Shown here: positions 55,251 to 64,000 of the stretch, piece after piece
Position numbering within the stretch: the stretch's first letter is position 1
How the letters are laid out: each line of letters starts with the position of its first letter
Program-made: the position numbers and the translations under genes
The notes under the pieces: generated by a model
What the model was told of the DNA's origin: nothing
Seen by the model: the letters and a program-made list of their open reading frames with translations, nothing else
The model's database searches: none
Assembly: GCA_015061005.1 (NCBI GenBank)
Contig: SUXJ01000004.1
Location: 142,226 to 206,225 of the forward strand
From: Bacteroidales bacterium
GTDB lineage: Bacteria; Bacteroidota; Bacteroidia; Bacteroidales; Muribaculaceae
Length of the DNA: 64,000 nt
Direction of reading: 5' to 3'

Positions 55251-55276
55251 GTGATATAAAAATGGTTTGTTTTTTC

Positions 55277-55693
55277 TTATTTAGGTTGTTCGCAGAGTTC
55301 AATGAGAGTGCCGCAAGTGCTTTTGGGGTGAAGGAAGGCGATGTTGAGACCTTCAGCACCCTTGCGAGTGGCTTTGTCGATGAGTTTGCACCCTTTTTCT
55401 TCGAGCTCGCCGAGTGCGTTTGCAACTCCGTCGGTGATGTTGAGGGCGATGTGCTGGATGCCACCGCGACCGCCGTTGTTGGCAATAAACTTGCTGATTG
55501 CGCTGTCTTCGCTGGTCCCTTCGAGGAGTTCAAGCTTGGTTTGACCGAGGCGGAAGAATGCGGTGCGCACTTTCTGGTCGGCAACTTCTTCAATAGCGAA
55601 GCATTTTACTCCGAGCATATTTTCGTAGAACGGAATTGCTTCGTCGAGCGATGTTACGGCAATGCCGATGTGTTCAATATGAGAAATTTCCAT
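55277..55693 (-). CDS. mce: Methylmalonyl-CoA epimerase
   Basis: 138 residues, glyoxalase/VOC fold. Metal ligands appear in HIEHIGIAV (His), IQHIALNI (His) and CGTLIELCE (Glu). It interconverts (R)- and (S)-methylmalonyl-CoA between the mutase and the decarboxylase in the succinate-to-propionate route. First gene of the operon; 26 bases before mmdA. Confidence 0.95.
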   Translation of the reverse strand: MEISHIEHIGIAVTSLDEAIPFYENMLGVKCFAIEEVADQKVRTAFFRLGQTKLELLEGTSEDSAISKFIANNGGRGGIQHIALNITDGVANALGELEEKGCKLIDKATRKGAEGLNIAFLHPKSTCGTLIELCEQPK

Positions 55694-55742
55694 AATTATG
55701 AAATAAAAATAGTTTATTTTTTATGTTATAACAATAATGCCA

Positions 55743-55774
55743 CAAAGTTACTGAAAGTTTGTGAGATTACCAAA
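55743..55774 (-). promoter_or_regulatory. Promoter of the methylmalonyl-CoA decarboxylase operon
   Basis: Minus strand -33 TTTG (55771-55774), 20-base spacer, -7 TAACTTTG (55743-55750). Confidence 0.8.
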
Positions 55775-55806
55775 CGCGAAAATCGGCTCGGGAAAATAAA
55801 AATTAA

Positions 55807-55833
55807 GCCGAGTCGGAGAATATCCGACTCGGC
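55807..55833 (-). terminator. Terminator of the beta-galactosidase gene
   Basis: A perfect 10-bp stem GCCGAGTCGG (55807-55816)/CCGACTCGGC (55824-55833), followed on the minus strand by TTAATTTTTATTTT. Confidence 0.88.
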
Positions 55834-55862
55834 ATTGAAAATACGCTATGGTTTAGGAAAAA

Positions 55863-58800
55863 TCAGTCAGCGAGGATAATGAATTCCGCTCCGGAAGCGA
55901 AGTCTGCACCATTCTGGCTGTTGAGACCGGTGAAGCGGACATAGCGAGCTTTTACCGGGGTAATCTCAACGCGTTTCTCGCTCTTGTTGGGCGTGAAAGT
56001 GCCTTTAGATACTTCTGTCCAGTTTTGTGCATCAGAGCTGACTTCGAGTTTCCAGTCTTTGATGTCTCCGTTGTCACCGCTTTGGCGAGGAATGTAAATG
56101 AAGCCTTTGATGTTCTTTTCCGATGTGCAATCAAAGTCCACCCAGTGAGGATAAAGGGCTACTGTCTTTCCGTAGGTTGTGTGCCAAATAGTGGTGGGGT
56201 CATTGTCAACGAGGTTTGTGGCATTTTCTCCGGGTTCTTCTGCAGAGGCGAAGATTACTTCAACGGGAACGGATTCGATTTTTTCGAACACGTATGTATT
56301 GATTATTTCCGGAACTGCCGCGTCCCAAACTGTGAGAGTACCGCCACTCATAGTGTTGATGGGCTCGGTATATTGAGTTTCGGGGAGTTTGCGGTTTTTG
56401 CCTTTGTGAATCTTCATGCCGGTAGGAATGAAGCGGAACATGATTTGTGCTTCGGGATTGGCAGAGAAGATTGTTACCTTGCCGCTGCGGTCGCGATTCA
56501 CTCCGAGAGGCATCACACCGTTGCTGCTGACTTTGGCAAGGGCTTGCATGTCTTCGCCGGCTTTAATGGGACGAATGATGAAGCCGAAATTGCGAGCGTC
56601 TGCTTTGACACGATCGGGGGTGAGAGGACCGCCTTGACCGCAGCTATTGCCTCCGAGACCGTTAACCTTAGCATCGATGTGGAGCTGAGTGCCACTGCTT
56701 GCCGGGAGCTGGTAGGGGTGAGGCGCAAGGGTCATCTCCAATGCGCTCCAGGGTAAAGCGGAGGCCGACATTGTGCCGCTGGTGGGTATGAACATTAGGC
56801 CGTTGCCTTTTGCATCGGTTACGGCGTTCCAACGGATTTCTTCGCGGTTGCCCATGCTTTGGGGTTTCGGGAAGTGAACGAATTGGTCGGCAACGGTTGA
56901 TGTATAAACTGCAACGTTTTGGGCGGTGCAGCGGTCATTGTAGTTATTGACGGGACCACGACCATAGTAGGTGTATCGGTCAACGTCTTTGGGCAGTGTC
57001 ATGGCGTAGCCGATGCGAGCAAGGTATAGGCCGGGTTTGTTGGAGTTAATTGCAGACTGAAGTTCGATTGAACCGTCAGGGTAGATGGTCCAGATTTGGT
57101 TGGTCGTGAACTTGAAGTCGTTGGGTCCAAATTCGCGGCCGGGGACTATGGTGTTTTTGCCGGAGTCGCCGCCCTGAAGAGTATATGCGCACGGGCTTTG
57201 ACTTTCAACGGTGTATTGCAGCACCACTGAGCCGTCAGGACGCTCAATGGCTTTTTGGTCAACAACCTTGTGGCGCAGGTCATTCAGCCCATTGGCAAAC
57301 CACTGTGCGCGAGCCCAGTTGTCGTTGTCTGTCGGGGCACGGAGTGCGTCAAGTTTCGGACCGTTACCGGGGGTAATGTATTGTTTGCCGTTGTAGGTCA
57401 AAGAGTTAATCGTGCCGGTGTTGTTGTCGAACTCGGCAGTCCAGTCTTCGCCGCTTACAGTGTTGATATCACTGTCTTGAGTTAGAGCTACTTTTCCGTT
57501 TGATGCAATAGGCGCAAATGCTTCGGGCGCTTTTACCAAAAGTTGTTCTTCGGCTTGCACGTAGCCTTTCTTGGCCCAAGGTTTGTCTTCGTTGAGGAGG
57601 AATTGGAGGGTTACGAAATATTCTCCATGAGGGTCAAGCGAAGTGAGATCATAAGGAATGCGCCATGTCTGGCTTGAACGCGGAGCAATCGACATACGGG
57701 GGCGTTCAACGTCGTTGCCGCGCGCAATTTCTTTGCCGTCTTTGGTGAGAATCCAAACGGGACTATAGTCATCGAGGGTTACGAAATAGTTTTTGTTGAA
57801 GATTTCAACGAGACCTTTGGTCATGTCAATGGGTTTTACTCCAACGTATTGTTGCACCTTTTTAACTTCATGGTATTGAGGTTTCGGAGTAAAGTCGGAG
57901 AACATGATGCCGTTCATACAGAACATGCCGCTGTTGGGGGTGTCGCCGAAGTCACCGCCGTATGCGCGGTACTTTATGCCGTCGGCTGTGTAGTTCCAGA
58001 ATCCTTGGTCCACCCAATCCCAAACGGCGCCGCCGCAGAGGAAGTTGGTGGATTCGATGGCATCCCAATAGTCTTTGAAGTTGCCGAGCGCATTGCCCAT
58101 TGAGTGAGCATATTCGCTGATATGGAAGGGATACTTGATTCCCATAGTGCCGGTTACGGCTACTTGTACCCAAGGAATTGAGGGGTACTGATTAGAGCCC
58201 ATGTCGACGATGTCGTTGTTGCGTTCGTATTGAATGGGGCGAGAGGTGTCAAAGGCTTTGATTGCCTTGTATGCACTGATGAAGTTGTCGCCGGGACCGG
58301 CTTCGTTGCCAAGTGACCAAATTACAATAGAGGGATGGTTTACGTTGGCGTGAACCATTTCCATATTGCGAGCTACGTGAGCGTTTTCCCATTCTTTAGG
58401 ATGAGAAAGCGATTCCTTGCCGTAATAATACTGGTGGCTTTCAAGGTTTGCTTCGTCTTCAAGGTAGATGCCGTACTTGTCGCACACGTAGTACCAATAC
58501 GGATCATCGGGATAGTGAGAGTTGCGAACATGGTTGATGTTGCCTTGCTTCATGAGCATCACTTCCATTTCCATTTGTTCGCGAGAAAGGGTGTGGCCGG
58601 TTTCCATGTTGTTTTCATGGCGGTTAACGCCTTTCAGTTTCACAGTGCGGTTATTGATATAATAATATCGACCGGCAAGACCGAATTCGTCTTTTTCTGC
58701 AGGGGTGTCGCGAATTTCTACGTGGCGCACACCGAAGTATGTGCTGACTGTTTCAATAACTTTGCCTTTTTTATCCAACAATTGAGCAACGAGTACATAG

Positions 58801-59918
58801 CGGTTAGGCGTTTCTGCGCTCCAAAGTTTGGCATTCTTCAGGGTGAAAGTAGTGTTAAGTGATGTTTCGGTTCCTGCTTTGATTTCTTTGATGACGCTGC
58901 TGGTTTCTTCGCAAATGGCTGCTTCAGTGTCGTCACTATAAAGTTTTACAGGGTATATACCATATTTTATAGATGCTGTCTTGAAGTTCTTCTTGCTGAG
59001 GTTACGCAAGGTGGCGTCTATTGAGATTTCTGCATCAACAGCTCCGAGGGGATTGGCATCTTCGGCAATAGTTGTGCGTACAACGAGGTCTTCGACTTGC
59101 ACTTTGGGCGTTGCAGTAAGATATGTGGAGCGAATAATGCCGGGAAGGCGGAACATGTCTTGTGTTTCCAAGAATGAACCGTCGCTGTAGCGATAAACCT
59201 CTACTGCAACAACGTTTTCGCCTTTGGGATTCAGGTATTTGGTGATGTTGAATTGCGCGAGATTACGTGAGTTTTTGCTGAAACCAACGTATTGGCCGTT
59301 AATCCACAAGTAGAAGAATGAGTCAACGCCGTCAAAGTTGATAAACACTTCGCGGTCTTTCCATTCTTTAGGAATGGTGAATGTGCGACGATATGAGCCA
59401 ACCTCATTGCGGTCTTTATAGGTAGTCCAGCGAGTATCTTTCGGTTCGCGCATCACGCCCTTGCGCCAGTCGTCAACTTTCACTTCATGGTAGAAAGGAA
59501 CGGGTTGGTTTACGTAGATGGGTGTGCCGTATTTTTGTGAGCCGTCTTTTTGCAGGCCTTGTATATTCCAGCAGCCGGGAACTTGTATGTCGTCCCATGC
59601 GGAGGTGTTGAAGTCAACTTTATAGAAGTCTTGTGGACGTTTCTCGGGGTGATTGACCCAATTGAATTTCCATGTGCCGTCGAGGCTCTTGAAGTATTCT
59701 GAGTTTTCAGGCAATACTTTCAATGCGCTCTCGGTTGAAGCAAAATTGAAGAAGTAGGCGTGGGGTTGCTCCTTGTTAAGCGCCAACGCCTCGGGGTTTT
59801 CCCACTCCGTGCCTTCCGGAGCCGTAACATCTCCATAGGCAAAACCTGTCAAGGGAGTTGCGGCAGTGATGGTCAAGGCTGCGCAAGAGAGCAGGCTTGT
59901 TAGAAAAATTTTTCGCAT
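55863..59918 (-). CDS. Secreted GH2 beta-galactosidase with C-terminal F5/8-type domain
   Basis: 1351 residues. Signal peptide at about 1-20 (LLSCAALTITA). LacZ-like order: jelly-roll sugar-binding domain (about 75-260, SLDGTWKFNWVNHPEKRP), Ig-like domain, and catalytic TIM barrel (about 390-690) with the acid/base in WSLGNEAGPGDN (Glu near 543) and the nucleophile in HISEYAHSMGN (Glu near 603). Then come a domain 4 and the LacZ domain 5 (about 850-1130). The last 140 residues are an F5/8 type C/discoidin-like domain (WVDFDCTSEKNIKGFIYIP). Likely periplasmic or surface, acting on beta-galactosides of host or diet. A single-gene unit. Confidence 0.93.
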   Translation of the reverse strand: MRKIFLTSLLSCAALTITAATPLTGFAYGDVTAPEGTEWENPEALALNKEQPHAYFFNFASTESALKVLPENSEYFKSLDGTWKFNWVNHPEKRPQDFYKVDFNTSAWDDIQVPGCWNIQGLQKDGSQKYGTPIYVNQPVPFYHEVKVDDWRKGVMREPKDTRWTTYKDRNEVGSYRRTFTIPKEWKDREVFINFDGVDSFFYLWINGQYVGFSKNSRNLAQFNITKYLNPKGENVVAVEVYRYSDGSFLETQDMFRLPGIIRSTYLTATPKVQVEDLVVRTTIAEDANPLGAVDAEISIDATLRNLSKKNFKTASIKYGIYPVKLYSDDTEAAICEETSSVIKEIKAGTETSLNTTFTLKNAKLWSAETPNRYVLVAQLLDKKGKVIETVSTYFGVRHVEIRDTPAEKDEFGLAGRYYYINNRTVKLKGVNRHENNMETGHTLSREQMEMEVMLMKQGNINHVRNSHYPDDPYWYYVCDKYGIYLEDEANLESHQYYYGKESLSHPKEWENAHVARNMEMVHANVNHPSIVIWSLGNEAGPGDNFISAYKAIKAFDTSRPIQYERNNDIVDMGSNQYPSIPWVQVAVTGTMGIKYPFHISEYAHSMGNALGNFKDYWDAIESTNFLCGGAVWDWVDQGFWNYTADGIKYRAYGGDFGDTPNSGMFCMNGIMFSDFTPKPQYHEVKKVQQYVGVKPIDMTKGLVEIFNKNYFVTLDDYSPVWILTKDGKEIARGNDVERPRMSIAPRSSQTWRIPYDLTSLDPHGEYFVTLQFLLNEDKPWAKKGYVQAEEQLLVKAPEAFAPIASNGKVALTQDSDINTVSGEDWTAEFDNNTGTINSLTYNGKQYITPGNGPKLDALRAPTDNDNWARAQWFANGLNDLRHKVVDQKAIERPDGSVVLQYTVESQSPCAYTLQGGDSGKNTIVPGREFGPNDFKFTTNQIWTIYPDGSIELQSAINSNKPGLYLARIGYAMTLPKDVDRYTYYGRGPVNNYNDRCTAQNVAVYTSTVADQFVHFPKPQSMGNREEIRWNAVTDAKGNGLMFIPTSGTMSASALPWSALEMTLAPHPYQLPASSGTQLHIDAKVNGLGGNSCGQGGPLTPDRVKADARNFGFIIRPIKAGEDMQALAKVSSNGVMPLGVNRDRSGKVTIFSANPEAQIMFRFIPTGMKIHKGKNRKLPETQYTEPINTMSGGTLTVWDAAVPEIINTYVFEKIESVPVEVIFASAEEPGENATNLVDNDPTTIWHTTYGKTVALYPHWVDFDCTSEKNIKGFIYIPRQSGDNGDIKDWKLEVSSDAQNWTEVSKGTFTPNKSEKRVEITPVKARYVRFTGLNSQNGADFASGAEFIILAD

Positions 59919-59952
59919 GAGGTTAGATTTAACGTTAAAAATGAATTATTTG

Positions 59953-59984
59953 CAAAGATACGAAAATTCAATGATTATCCCAAA
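59953..59984 (-). promoter_or_regulatory. Promoter of the beta-galactosidase gene
   Basis: Minus strand -33 TTTG (59981-59984), 20-base spacer, -7 TATCTTTG (59953-59960). The -33 box abuts the stop codon of the upstream lipoprotein gene. Confidence 0.8.
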
Positions 59985-60452
59985 CTATGGGAGCATTGCG
60001 TTGATTGCATTGAGATCTGCAACTGCCTGACTTATGGTCACGGGCAGCTGTATGATTTCTGAAACTCGAGCATCGGGAATAATCGAAGCTTTAAGTTCGG
60101 TAATAGATGGCGGAACGTTAAGCGAGGAGTATTCTTTATAGGTGTAGCTGAGAAAACGGGTGTTAGTATTGACTCCGCGTCGATCAAGTAAATATCCTCC
60201 TTTGAGTTGAATCGGCTCGGCGTTTTTCAAGTCGGAAGGATCCGGGAAACTGATAATGTTGCCTTGGTTGTCAACTTGAATGGGCACATTGTCGGCAGAT
60301 GCTTGTCCGCTCATTTTGTATGCAATGGCTTTCGGTGTTGGGCTTGCTAAAATGATATTATTAAGCGGAAGTGGTTCAATCGTTTTTTTTGAGGCGCAGC
60401 TACAAAGCATTGGGATTGCAATAATTGCAATAGCAAATATTTTCGATTTCAT
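59985..60452 (-). CDS. Small lipoprotein of unknown function
   Basis: 155 residues from ATG 60452; the long upstream frame to 60686 is a shadow of the asparaginase gene. Signal peptide with lipobox (MKSKIFAIAIIAIPMLCSCA, Cys at 17 or 19). The mature part is a mixed alpha/beta-looking 135 residues with no motif I know (NNIILASPTPKAIAYKMSG; RRGVNTNTRFLSYTYKEY). Its start overlaps the asparaginase stop by 4 bases (ATGA), so translation is coupled. Confidence 0.75.
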   Translation of the reverse strand: MKSKIFAIAIIAIPMLCSCASKKTIEPLPLNNIILASPTPKAIAYKMSGQASADNVPIQVDNQGNIISFPDPSDLKNAEPIQLKGGYLLDRRGVNTNTRFLSYTYKEYSSLNVPPSITELKASIIPDARVSEIIQLPVTISQAVADLNAINAMLP

Positions 60453-61483
60453 GATTCGATGGTTATTTCTCCTGCAAGAGGGTGTAAGAGATATTGTTTT
60501 ACTTCTTCTGGTTTCAGACCGACTCCAAACAGGTACATCAGTTTGGTTATTGCCGCCTCTGATGTTATGTCGTATCCAGAAACGACTCCGGCTGTTTCGA
60601 GCATATTGGCACCAACGTATCGATTGGGAATAACTCCGCCATTGACGCATTGTGTCACGTTTAAGATGACCAATCCGCGTTCGCATGCATCGTGTATCGC
60701 CTCATAGAACCATGAGGCGGTAGGGCAGTTGCCCGCACCAAATGTTTTCAGGACAATGCCCTTTATGTCCGGGGTGGAAAGTAGGTGGCGCAATGTCGTT
60801 TCTCTGATTCCGGGGTGGAGGTCTACAAACATTACTGCGGAGTCCATTTTGCAACGTACTTGAAGCGGTCGCATTGCTTTGTGGCTCATTAAGGCATCGG
60901 GGTTGAAATGAATGTCAAGCCCGATTTTTGCCAATGACGGATAGTTGTTGCTCTTGAAGGCATTGAAGTTATCCGCGCTCATCTTTGTTGCGCGATTTCC
61001 TCGCCATAGATAGTTTTCAAAAAGTATGGCAACCTCTTGAACCATTGGCGAACCGTTATCTCTGCGTGCTGCTGCAATTTGCAGGGCTGTAATGAGGTTT
61101 TCTTCTCCGTCTGTGCGCACTTCGCCAATCGGGAGCTGCGAGCCGGTAATTATCACCGGCTTGTGCAGATTCTCAAGCATGAATGATAACGCCGATGCTG
61201 TATAGGCCATGGTGTCAGTGCCATGGAGTACAACGAAACCGTCGAAAGACTCATAATATCGCTCAATGTGTCGCGCAATTTCGCACCAATGCGTCGGATT
61301 CATGTCGCTGGAGTCAAGTGGATGCTCAAATTGAATATTGTCGATATCGTAATCGAGCATTTTGACTTTGGGCACATTGTCTATGAGATGATCAAAGTTA
61401 AAGGGTTCTAATGCTCCCGTGGTTTGATTTTCAATCATGCCGATTGTGCCACCGGTATATATTATGAGTATTCTCGGTTTCAT
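60449..61483 (-). CDS. ansA: Type I L-asparaginase
   Basis: 344 residues from ATG 61483; upstream in-frame codons lie within metG. It has the two catalytic Thr regions (IIYTGGTIGMIE near residue 10-15 and VLHGTDTMAYTASALSFM), the Lys in ITGSQLPIGEVRTDGEEN and a C-terminal domain with CVNGGVIPNRYVGANML. No signal peptide, so it is cytoplasmic as in type I. It hydrolyses Asn to Asp and ammonia. 25 bases after metG. Confidence 0.92.
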   Translation of the reverse strand: MKPRILIIYTGGTIGMIENQTTGALEPFNFDHLIDNVPKVKMLDYDIDNIQFEHPLDSSDMNPTHWCEIARHIERYYESFDGFVVLHGTDTMAYTASALSFMLENLHKPVIITGSQLPIGEVRTDGEENLITALQIAAARRDNGSPMVQEVAILFENYLWRGNRATKMSADNFNAFKSNNYPSLAKIGLDIHFNPDALMSHKAMRPLQVRCKMDSAVMFVDLHPGIRETTLRHLLSTPDIKGIVLKTFGAGNCPTASWFYEAIHDACERGLVILNVTQCVNGGVIPNRYVGANMLETAGVVSGYDITSEAAITKLMYLFGVGLKPEEVKQYLLHPLAGEITIES

Positions 61484-61508
61484 GGGAAATGTATAAATGG
61501 AAAGATGG

Positions 61509-63560
61509 TTAGCCGACTTTTGCTCCCGGAGTAACGGGCCCCGTGGGGCCAATGACTGTGAGCGAACCATCGGAATTAACTGCACTCAATATCATTCCGC
61601 AGCTTTCCACTCCTTTAAGTTTGCGTGCAGGGAGGTTGGCTATATAGCAAACCTGCTTGCCAACGAGTTGCTCTGGGTCATAATATTTTGCGATTCCGCT
61701 GACTATGGTACGAGGTTGTCCGGTGCCATCGTCAATTTTGAATTGCAAGAGTTTATCGGCTTTTGGTACTTTTGTGCACTCCATGATTGTGCCGACTCTG
61801 ATGTCGCATTTGCTGAAGAACTCAATGTCAACGTTTTCGGCAATCGGTTCAGGTTTCCATGCCTGCTTGGCATTTTCTTCTTTCGCTTTTTGCAGTTTGG
61901 CAACTTGGGCTTCCACAACGGCATCTTCGATTTTTTCAAAGAGTAATGCGGACTCACCTAAAATGGAGCCTGATGAAATCAAATCGTTTCTTCCGAGTTT
62001 GTCCCAACTCAAATCCTTCATACCTAAGATGCTGCATAGTTTCTCCGACATGAATGGGAGGAATGGTTCGAAAGCGATGGCTATGTTGGCTACTATTTGC
62101 AGAGCCGTGTGAAGCACTGTCGCAACTCTTTCCGGGTCGGTTTTCCACATTTTCCATGGCTCGGTCTCTTGCAGATATTTGTTGCCTGCACGAGCCATGT
62201 TCATGGCTTCACGCTGAGCATCGCGGAAGTGAAATCCGTCTAATAGTTCGGTCATCTTCTCTTTAAGCGAAGCAATCTCTGCGAGAGCATCGGTGTCGAT
62301 GGGTTCCAAATTGCCGGCATCGGGTACCGTTCCGCCGAAATATTTTCCGGTCAGAACGACAACGCGATTAACAAAGTTGCCTAAAATTGCAACTAACTCG
62401 CTGTTGTTACGCGCTTGGAAATCTGCCCATGTAAAATCGTTGTCTTTTGTCTCCGGCGCATTGGCTGTCAGAACGTAGCGTAACACGTCCTGTTTCCCGG
62501 GGAATTCTTCAAGATATTCATGAAGCCATACGGCCCAGTTGCGTGATGTGGAAATCTTGTCGCCTTCAAGGTTAAGGAACTCGTTTGCCGGCACATTGTC
62601 GGGAAGCTGATACCCGTCGCCGTAGGCGGAGAGCATGGCTGGGAAGACGATGCAGTGGAATACGATATTGTCTTTGCCTATGAAGTTGATAATACGCGTT
62701 TCCGGATCTTTCCACCATTTTTCCCATTCATCGGGGAGTAATTCTTTTGTGTTTGAAATGTAGCCGATTGGTGCATCGAACCATACGTAGAGAACTTTGC
62801 CATCGGCGCCTTCCACCGGTACGGGTACTCCCCAGTCCAAGTCGCGGCTCACGGCGCGAGGTTGTAGCCCCATGTCCAACCATGACTTGCACTGTCCATA
62901 GACGTTGCTGCGCCATTCTTTATGTCCTTCAAGGATCCATTGGCTCAAGTGGTCTTGCCATTTGTCTAATGGTAGATACCAGTGGAATGTTTCGCGCATT
63001 TCCGGTGTTGTGTCCGTTAGGGCGCTTTTGGGGTTGATTAAGTCCGTTGGGGAAAGGGATGTGCCGCATTTTTCGCATTGATCGCCATAGGCCTGTGGAT
63101 TGTGACAATGAGGGCATTCCCCGGTAACGTAGCGGTCGGCAAGGAATTGACCGGCAGCTTCATCGTATAATTGCATCGATGATTTTTCTATAAATTCTCC
63201 TTTATCGTAGAGGTGGCGGAAAAATTCCGATGCGGTTTCGTGGTGTATGTCACTTGTGGTGCGGGAATAGATGTCGAATGAAATGCCGAGGCCCTTCATC
63301 GAATCCTTGATAATGCCGTGATAGCGGTCTACGATGTCTTGCGGAGTCACACCCTCGCGTTTGGCTTTAATCGTGATGGGTACACCGTGCTCATCGCTGC
63401 CGCCAATCATGATTACGTCTTCTCCTTTCAATCGTAAATAGCGGGCATAGATGTCTGCTGGAACATAAACTCCGGCTAAATGCCCAATGTGAACCGGTCC
63501 GTTGGCATAGGGTAGGGCCGTTGTTATAAGTGTACGTTTGAATTTCTTGTTTGCGTCCAT
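61509..63560 (-). CDS. metG: Methionine--tRNA ligase
   Basis: 683 residues. Rossmann HIGH motif as [15 protein letters not shown], zinc knuckle [18 protein letters not shown], and the KMSKS loop in the variant form DKISTSRNW. An anticodon-binding helical domain follows, then a C-terminal Trbp111-like tRNA-binding domain ([20 protein letters not shown]...VSGIAKYY). First gene of a unit with asparaginase and a small lipoprotein. Promoter at 63600-63631. Confidence 0.97.
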   Translation of the reverse strand: MDANKKFKRTLITTALPYANGPVHIGHLAGVYVPADIYARYLRLKGEDVIMIGGSDEHGVPITIKAKREGVTPQDIVDRYHGIIKDSMKGLGISFDIYSRTTSDIHHETASEFFRHLYDKGEFIEKSSMQLYDEAAGQFLADRYVTGECPHCHNPQAYGDQCEKCGTSLSPTDLINPKSALTDTTPEMRETFHWYLPLDKWQDHLSQWILEGHKEWRSNVYGQCKSWLDMGLQPRAVSRDLDWGVPVPVEGADGKVLYVWFDAPIGYISNTKELLPDEWEKWWKDPETRIINFIGKDNIVFHCIVFPAMLSAYGDGYQLPDNVPANEFLNLEGDKISTSRNWAVWLHEYLEEFPGKQDVLRYVLTANAPETKDNDFTWADFQARNNSELVAILGNFVNRVVVLTGKYFGGTVPDAGNLEPIDTDALAEIASLKEKMTELLDGFHFRDAQREAMNMARAGNKYLQETEPWKMWKTDPERVATVLHTALQIVANIAIAFEPFLPFMSEKLCSILGMKDLSWDKLGRNDLISSGSILGESALLFEKIEDAVVEAQVAKLQKAKEENAKQAWKPEPIAENVDIEFFSKCDIRVGTIMECTKVPKADKLLQFKIDDGTGQPRTIVSGIAKYYDPEQLVGKQVCYIANLPARKLKGVESCGMILSAVNSDGSLTVIGPTGPVTPGAKVG

Positions 63561-63599
63561 TATATATTAATGTGTAATGATTGACTGTGAAAATGTATG

Positions 63600-63631
63600 C
63601 AAATTTACTTTAAATTCTTAAGATACCCAAA
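63600..63631 (-). promoter_or_regulatory. Promoter of the metG unit
   Basis: Minus strand -33 TTTG (63628-63631), 20-base spacer, -7 TAAATTTG (63600-63607). Confidence 0.8.
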
Positions 63632-63808
63632 TTTATCATTATTTCAGTCGCTTTTTTGTGATTTTGGTGAGTGAAAATTACCCCTAATCGCCTCCGCAAT
63701 GTTAACAAAAGTTAAACTCAAAAATTATGAATTGGGTTTAAGTCTTTGATATAGGGGTTGTTGAGTTGAATATGTTATACAACATATAAAAAAGTGGCAG
63801 TAAAAAAA
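63632..63808. other. Divergent intergenic spacer with a palindrome
   Basis: A/T-rich and without a gene. ATATGTT (63770-63776) and AACATAT (63781-63787) form a 7-bp inverted repeat around ATAC, about 20 bases upstream of the -33 box of the outward promoter, a plausible activator or repressor site. Confidence 0.4.
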
Positions 63809-63840
63809 TTTGCGTAAATGAAAAAGTCGGCGTAACTTTG
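63809..63840 (+). promoter_or_regulatory. Strong outward promoter
   Basis: -33 TTTG (63809-63812), 20-base spacer, -7 TAACTTTG (63833-63840), preceded by an A-rich tract resembling an UP element. Confidence 0.8.
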
Positions 63841-63845
63841 CACTC

Positions 63846-64000
63846 GCTTTCGGGGGACAACGGTCCCCGGGTGAAGCATAAGGACATTGAAAGAATTACA
63901 ATAGACAAGAAGTAGTGCAAGAGAACGAGAGCAAGTGCACGAGCATTAGGGGGTTATTGAGACTTCCGGCTCGTAAATGAGGCGTTCCTTGTCAATTCTA
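63846..64000 (+). other. Probable rRNA-operon leader (cut by window edge)
   Basis: Non-coding. It starts with a hairpin (GGGGACAACGGTCCCC, about 63854-63869). Next comes ACATTGAAAGAATTACAATA followed by GACAAGAAGTAGTGCAAGAG, words I associate with the region before 16S rRNA in Bacteroidales. The 16S sequence itself is not reached. Another stable RNA or a long-leader gene is possible. Confidence 0.45.

Noticed and set aside
60452..60686. N-terminal extension of the small lipoprotein
   Set aside because: The extra 78 residues overlap the asparaginase gene, and the lipoprotein signal starts at 60452.

Overview
The window looks like a chromosomal segment of a gut Bacteroidota bacterium, most likely order Bacteroidales and perhaps Muribaculaceae (the family is an inference). 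The evidence is: promoters of the form TTTG-N19..21-TAnnTTTG in front of most transcription units; a tmRNA with the tag GENNYALAA; C-terminal type IX secretion (T9SS) sorting-like tails; a SusC/TonB-type barrel; a BspA-type leucine-rich repeat protein; secreted glycoside hydrolases of families GH89 and GH2; and a methylmalonyl-CoA decarboxylase sodium pump typical of propionate formers.

Layout. 1-8.2 kb (minus strand): an operon of an FHA protein, a tail-anchored Ser/Thr kinase, a 1010-residue surface protein with seven Ig/PKD-like modules, an outer-membrane barrel, a zinc-ribbon membrane protein and two secreted proteins, the last cut by the window edge. 8.2-16.9 kb (minus): a small HTH gene, glgB, an acyl-CoA ligase, a CPBP protease, trmN6, rpmE2 and a lipoprotein gene, with two copies of a structured leader-like RNA. 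16.8-18.4 kb: a Fic protein gene under a four-site operator, and a gene fragment. 18.5-30.1 kb: aminotransferase, TonB-type barrel, tmRNA, an acyltransferase/phosphoesterase/tex/folK-like operon, a small RNA, an iron alcohol dehydrogenase and tRNA-Leu. 30.1-43.9 kb (minus): polA behind a GH89 gene, rplM-rpsI-rpsB-tsf, a BspA-like protein, an SDR and RidA. 43.98-51.1 kb: a complete type II-C CRISPR-Cas locus (tracrRNA, cas9, cas1, cas2, 13 repeats). 51.1-63.6 kb (minus): the decarboxylase operon, lacZ-type galactosidase, and metG-asparaginase-lipoprotein. 63.8-64 kb: a strong rRNA-type promoter facing out of the window.

How parts fit. The kinase and FHA protein could pass a phosphorylation signal to the envelope proteins made from the same operon. 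In the CRISPR locus, tracrRNA and cas9 are divergent, the array is read on the minus strand toward cas2, and every intact repeat carries its own promoter-like sequence. The epimerase and decarboxylase genes together convert methylmalonyl-CoA to propionyl-CoA while exporting sodium.

Most notable: two diverged RNAs (about 8.51-8.75 kb and 16.48-16.69 kb) with the same promoter type and the same unusual fold, in which two stretches about 90-150 nt apart are complementary in three matched segments. Helix sequences differ between the copies but pairing is kept, while one unpaired strand is conserved. Each lies directly upstream of a gene on its own strand.
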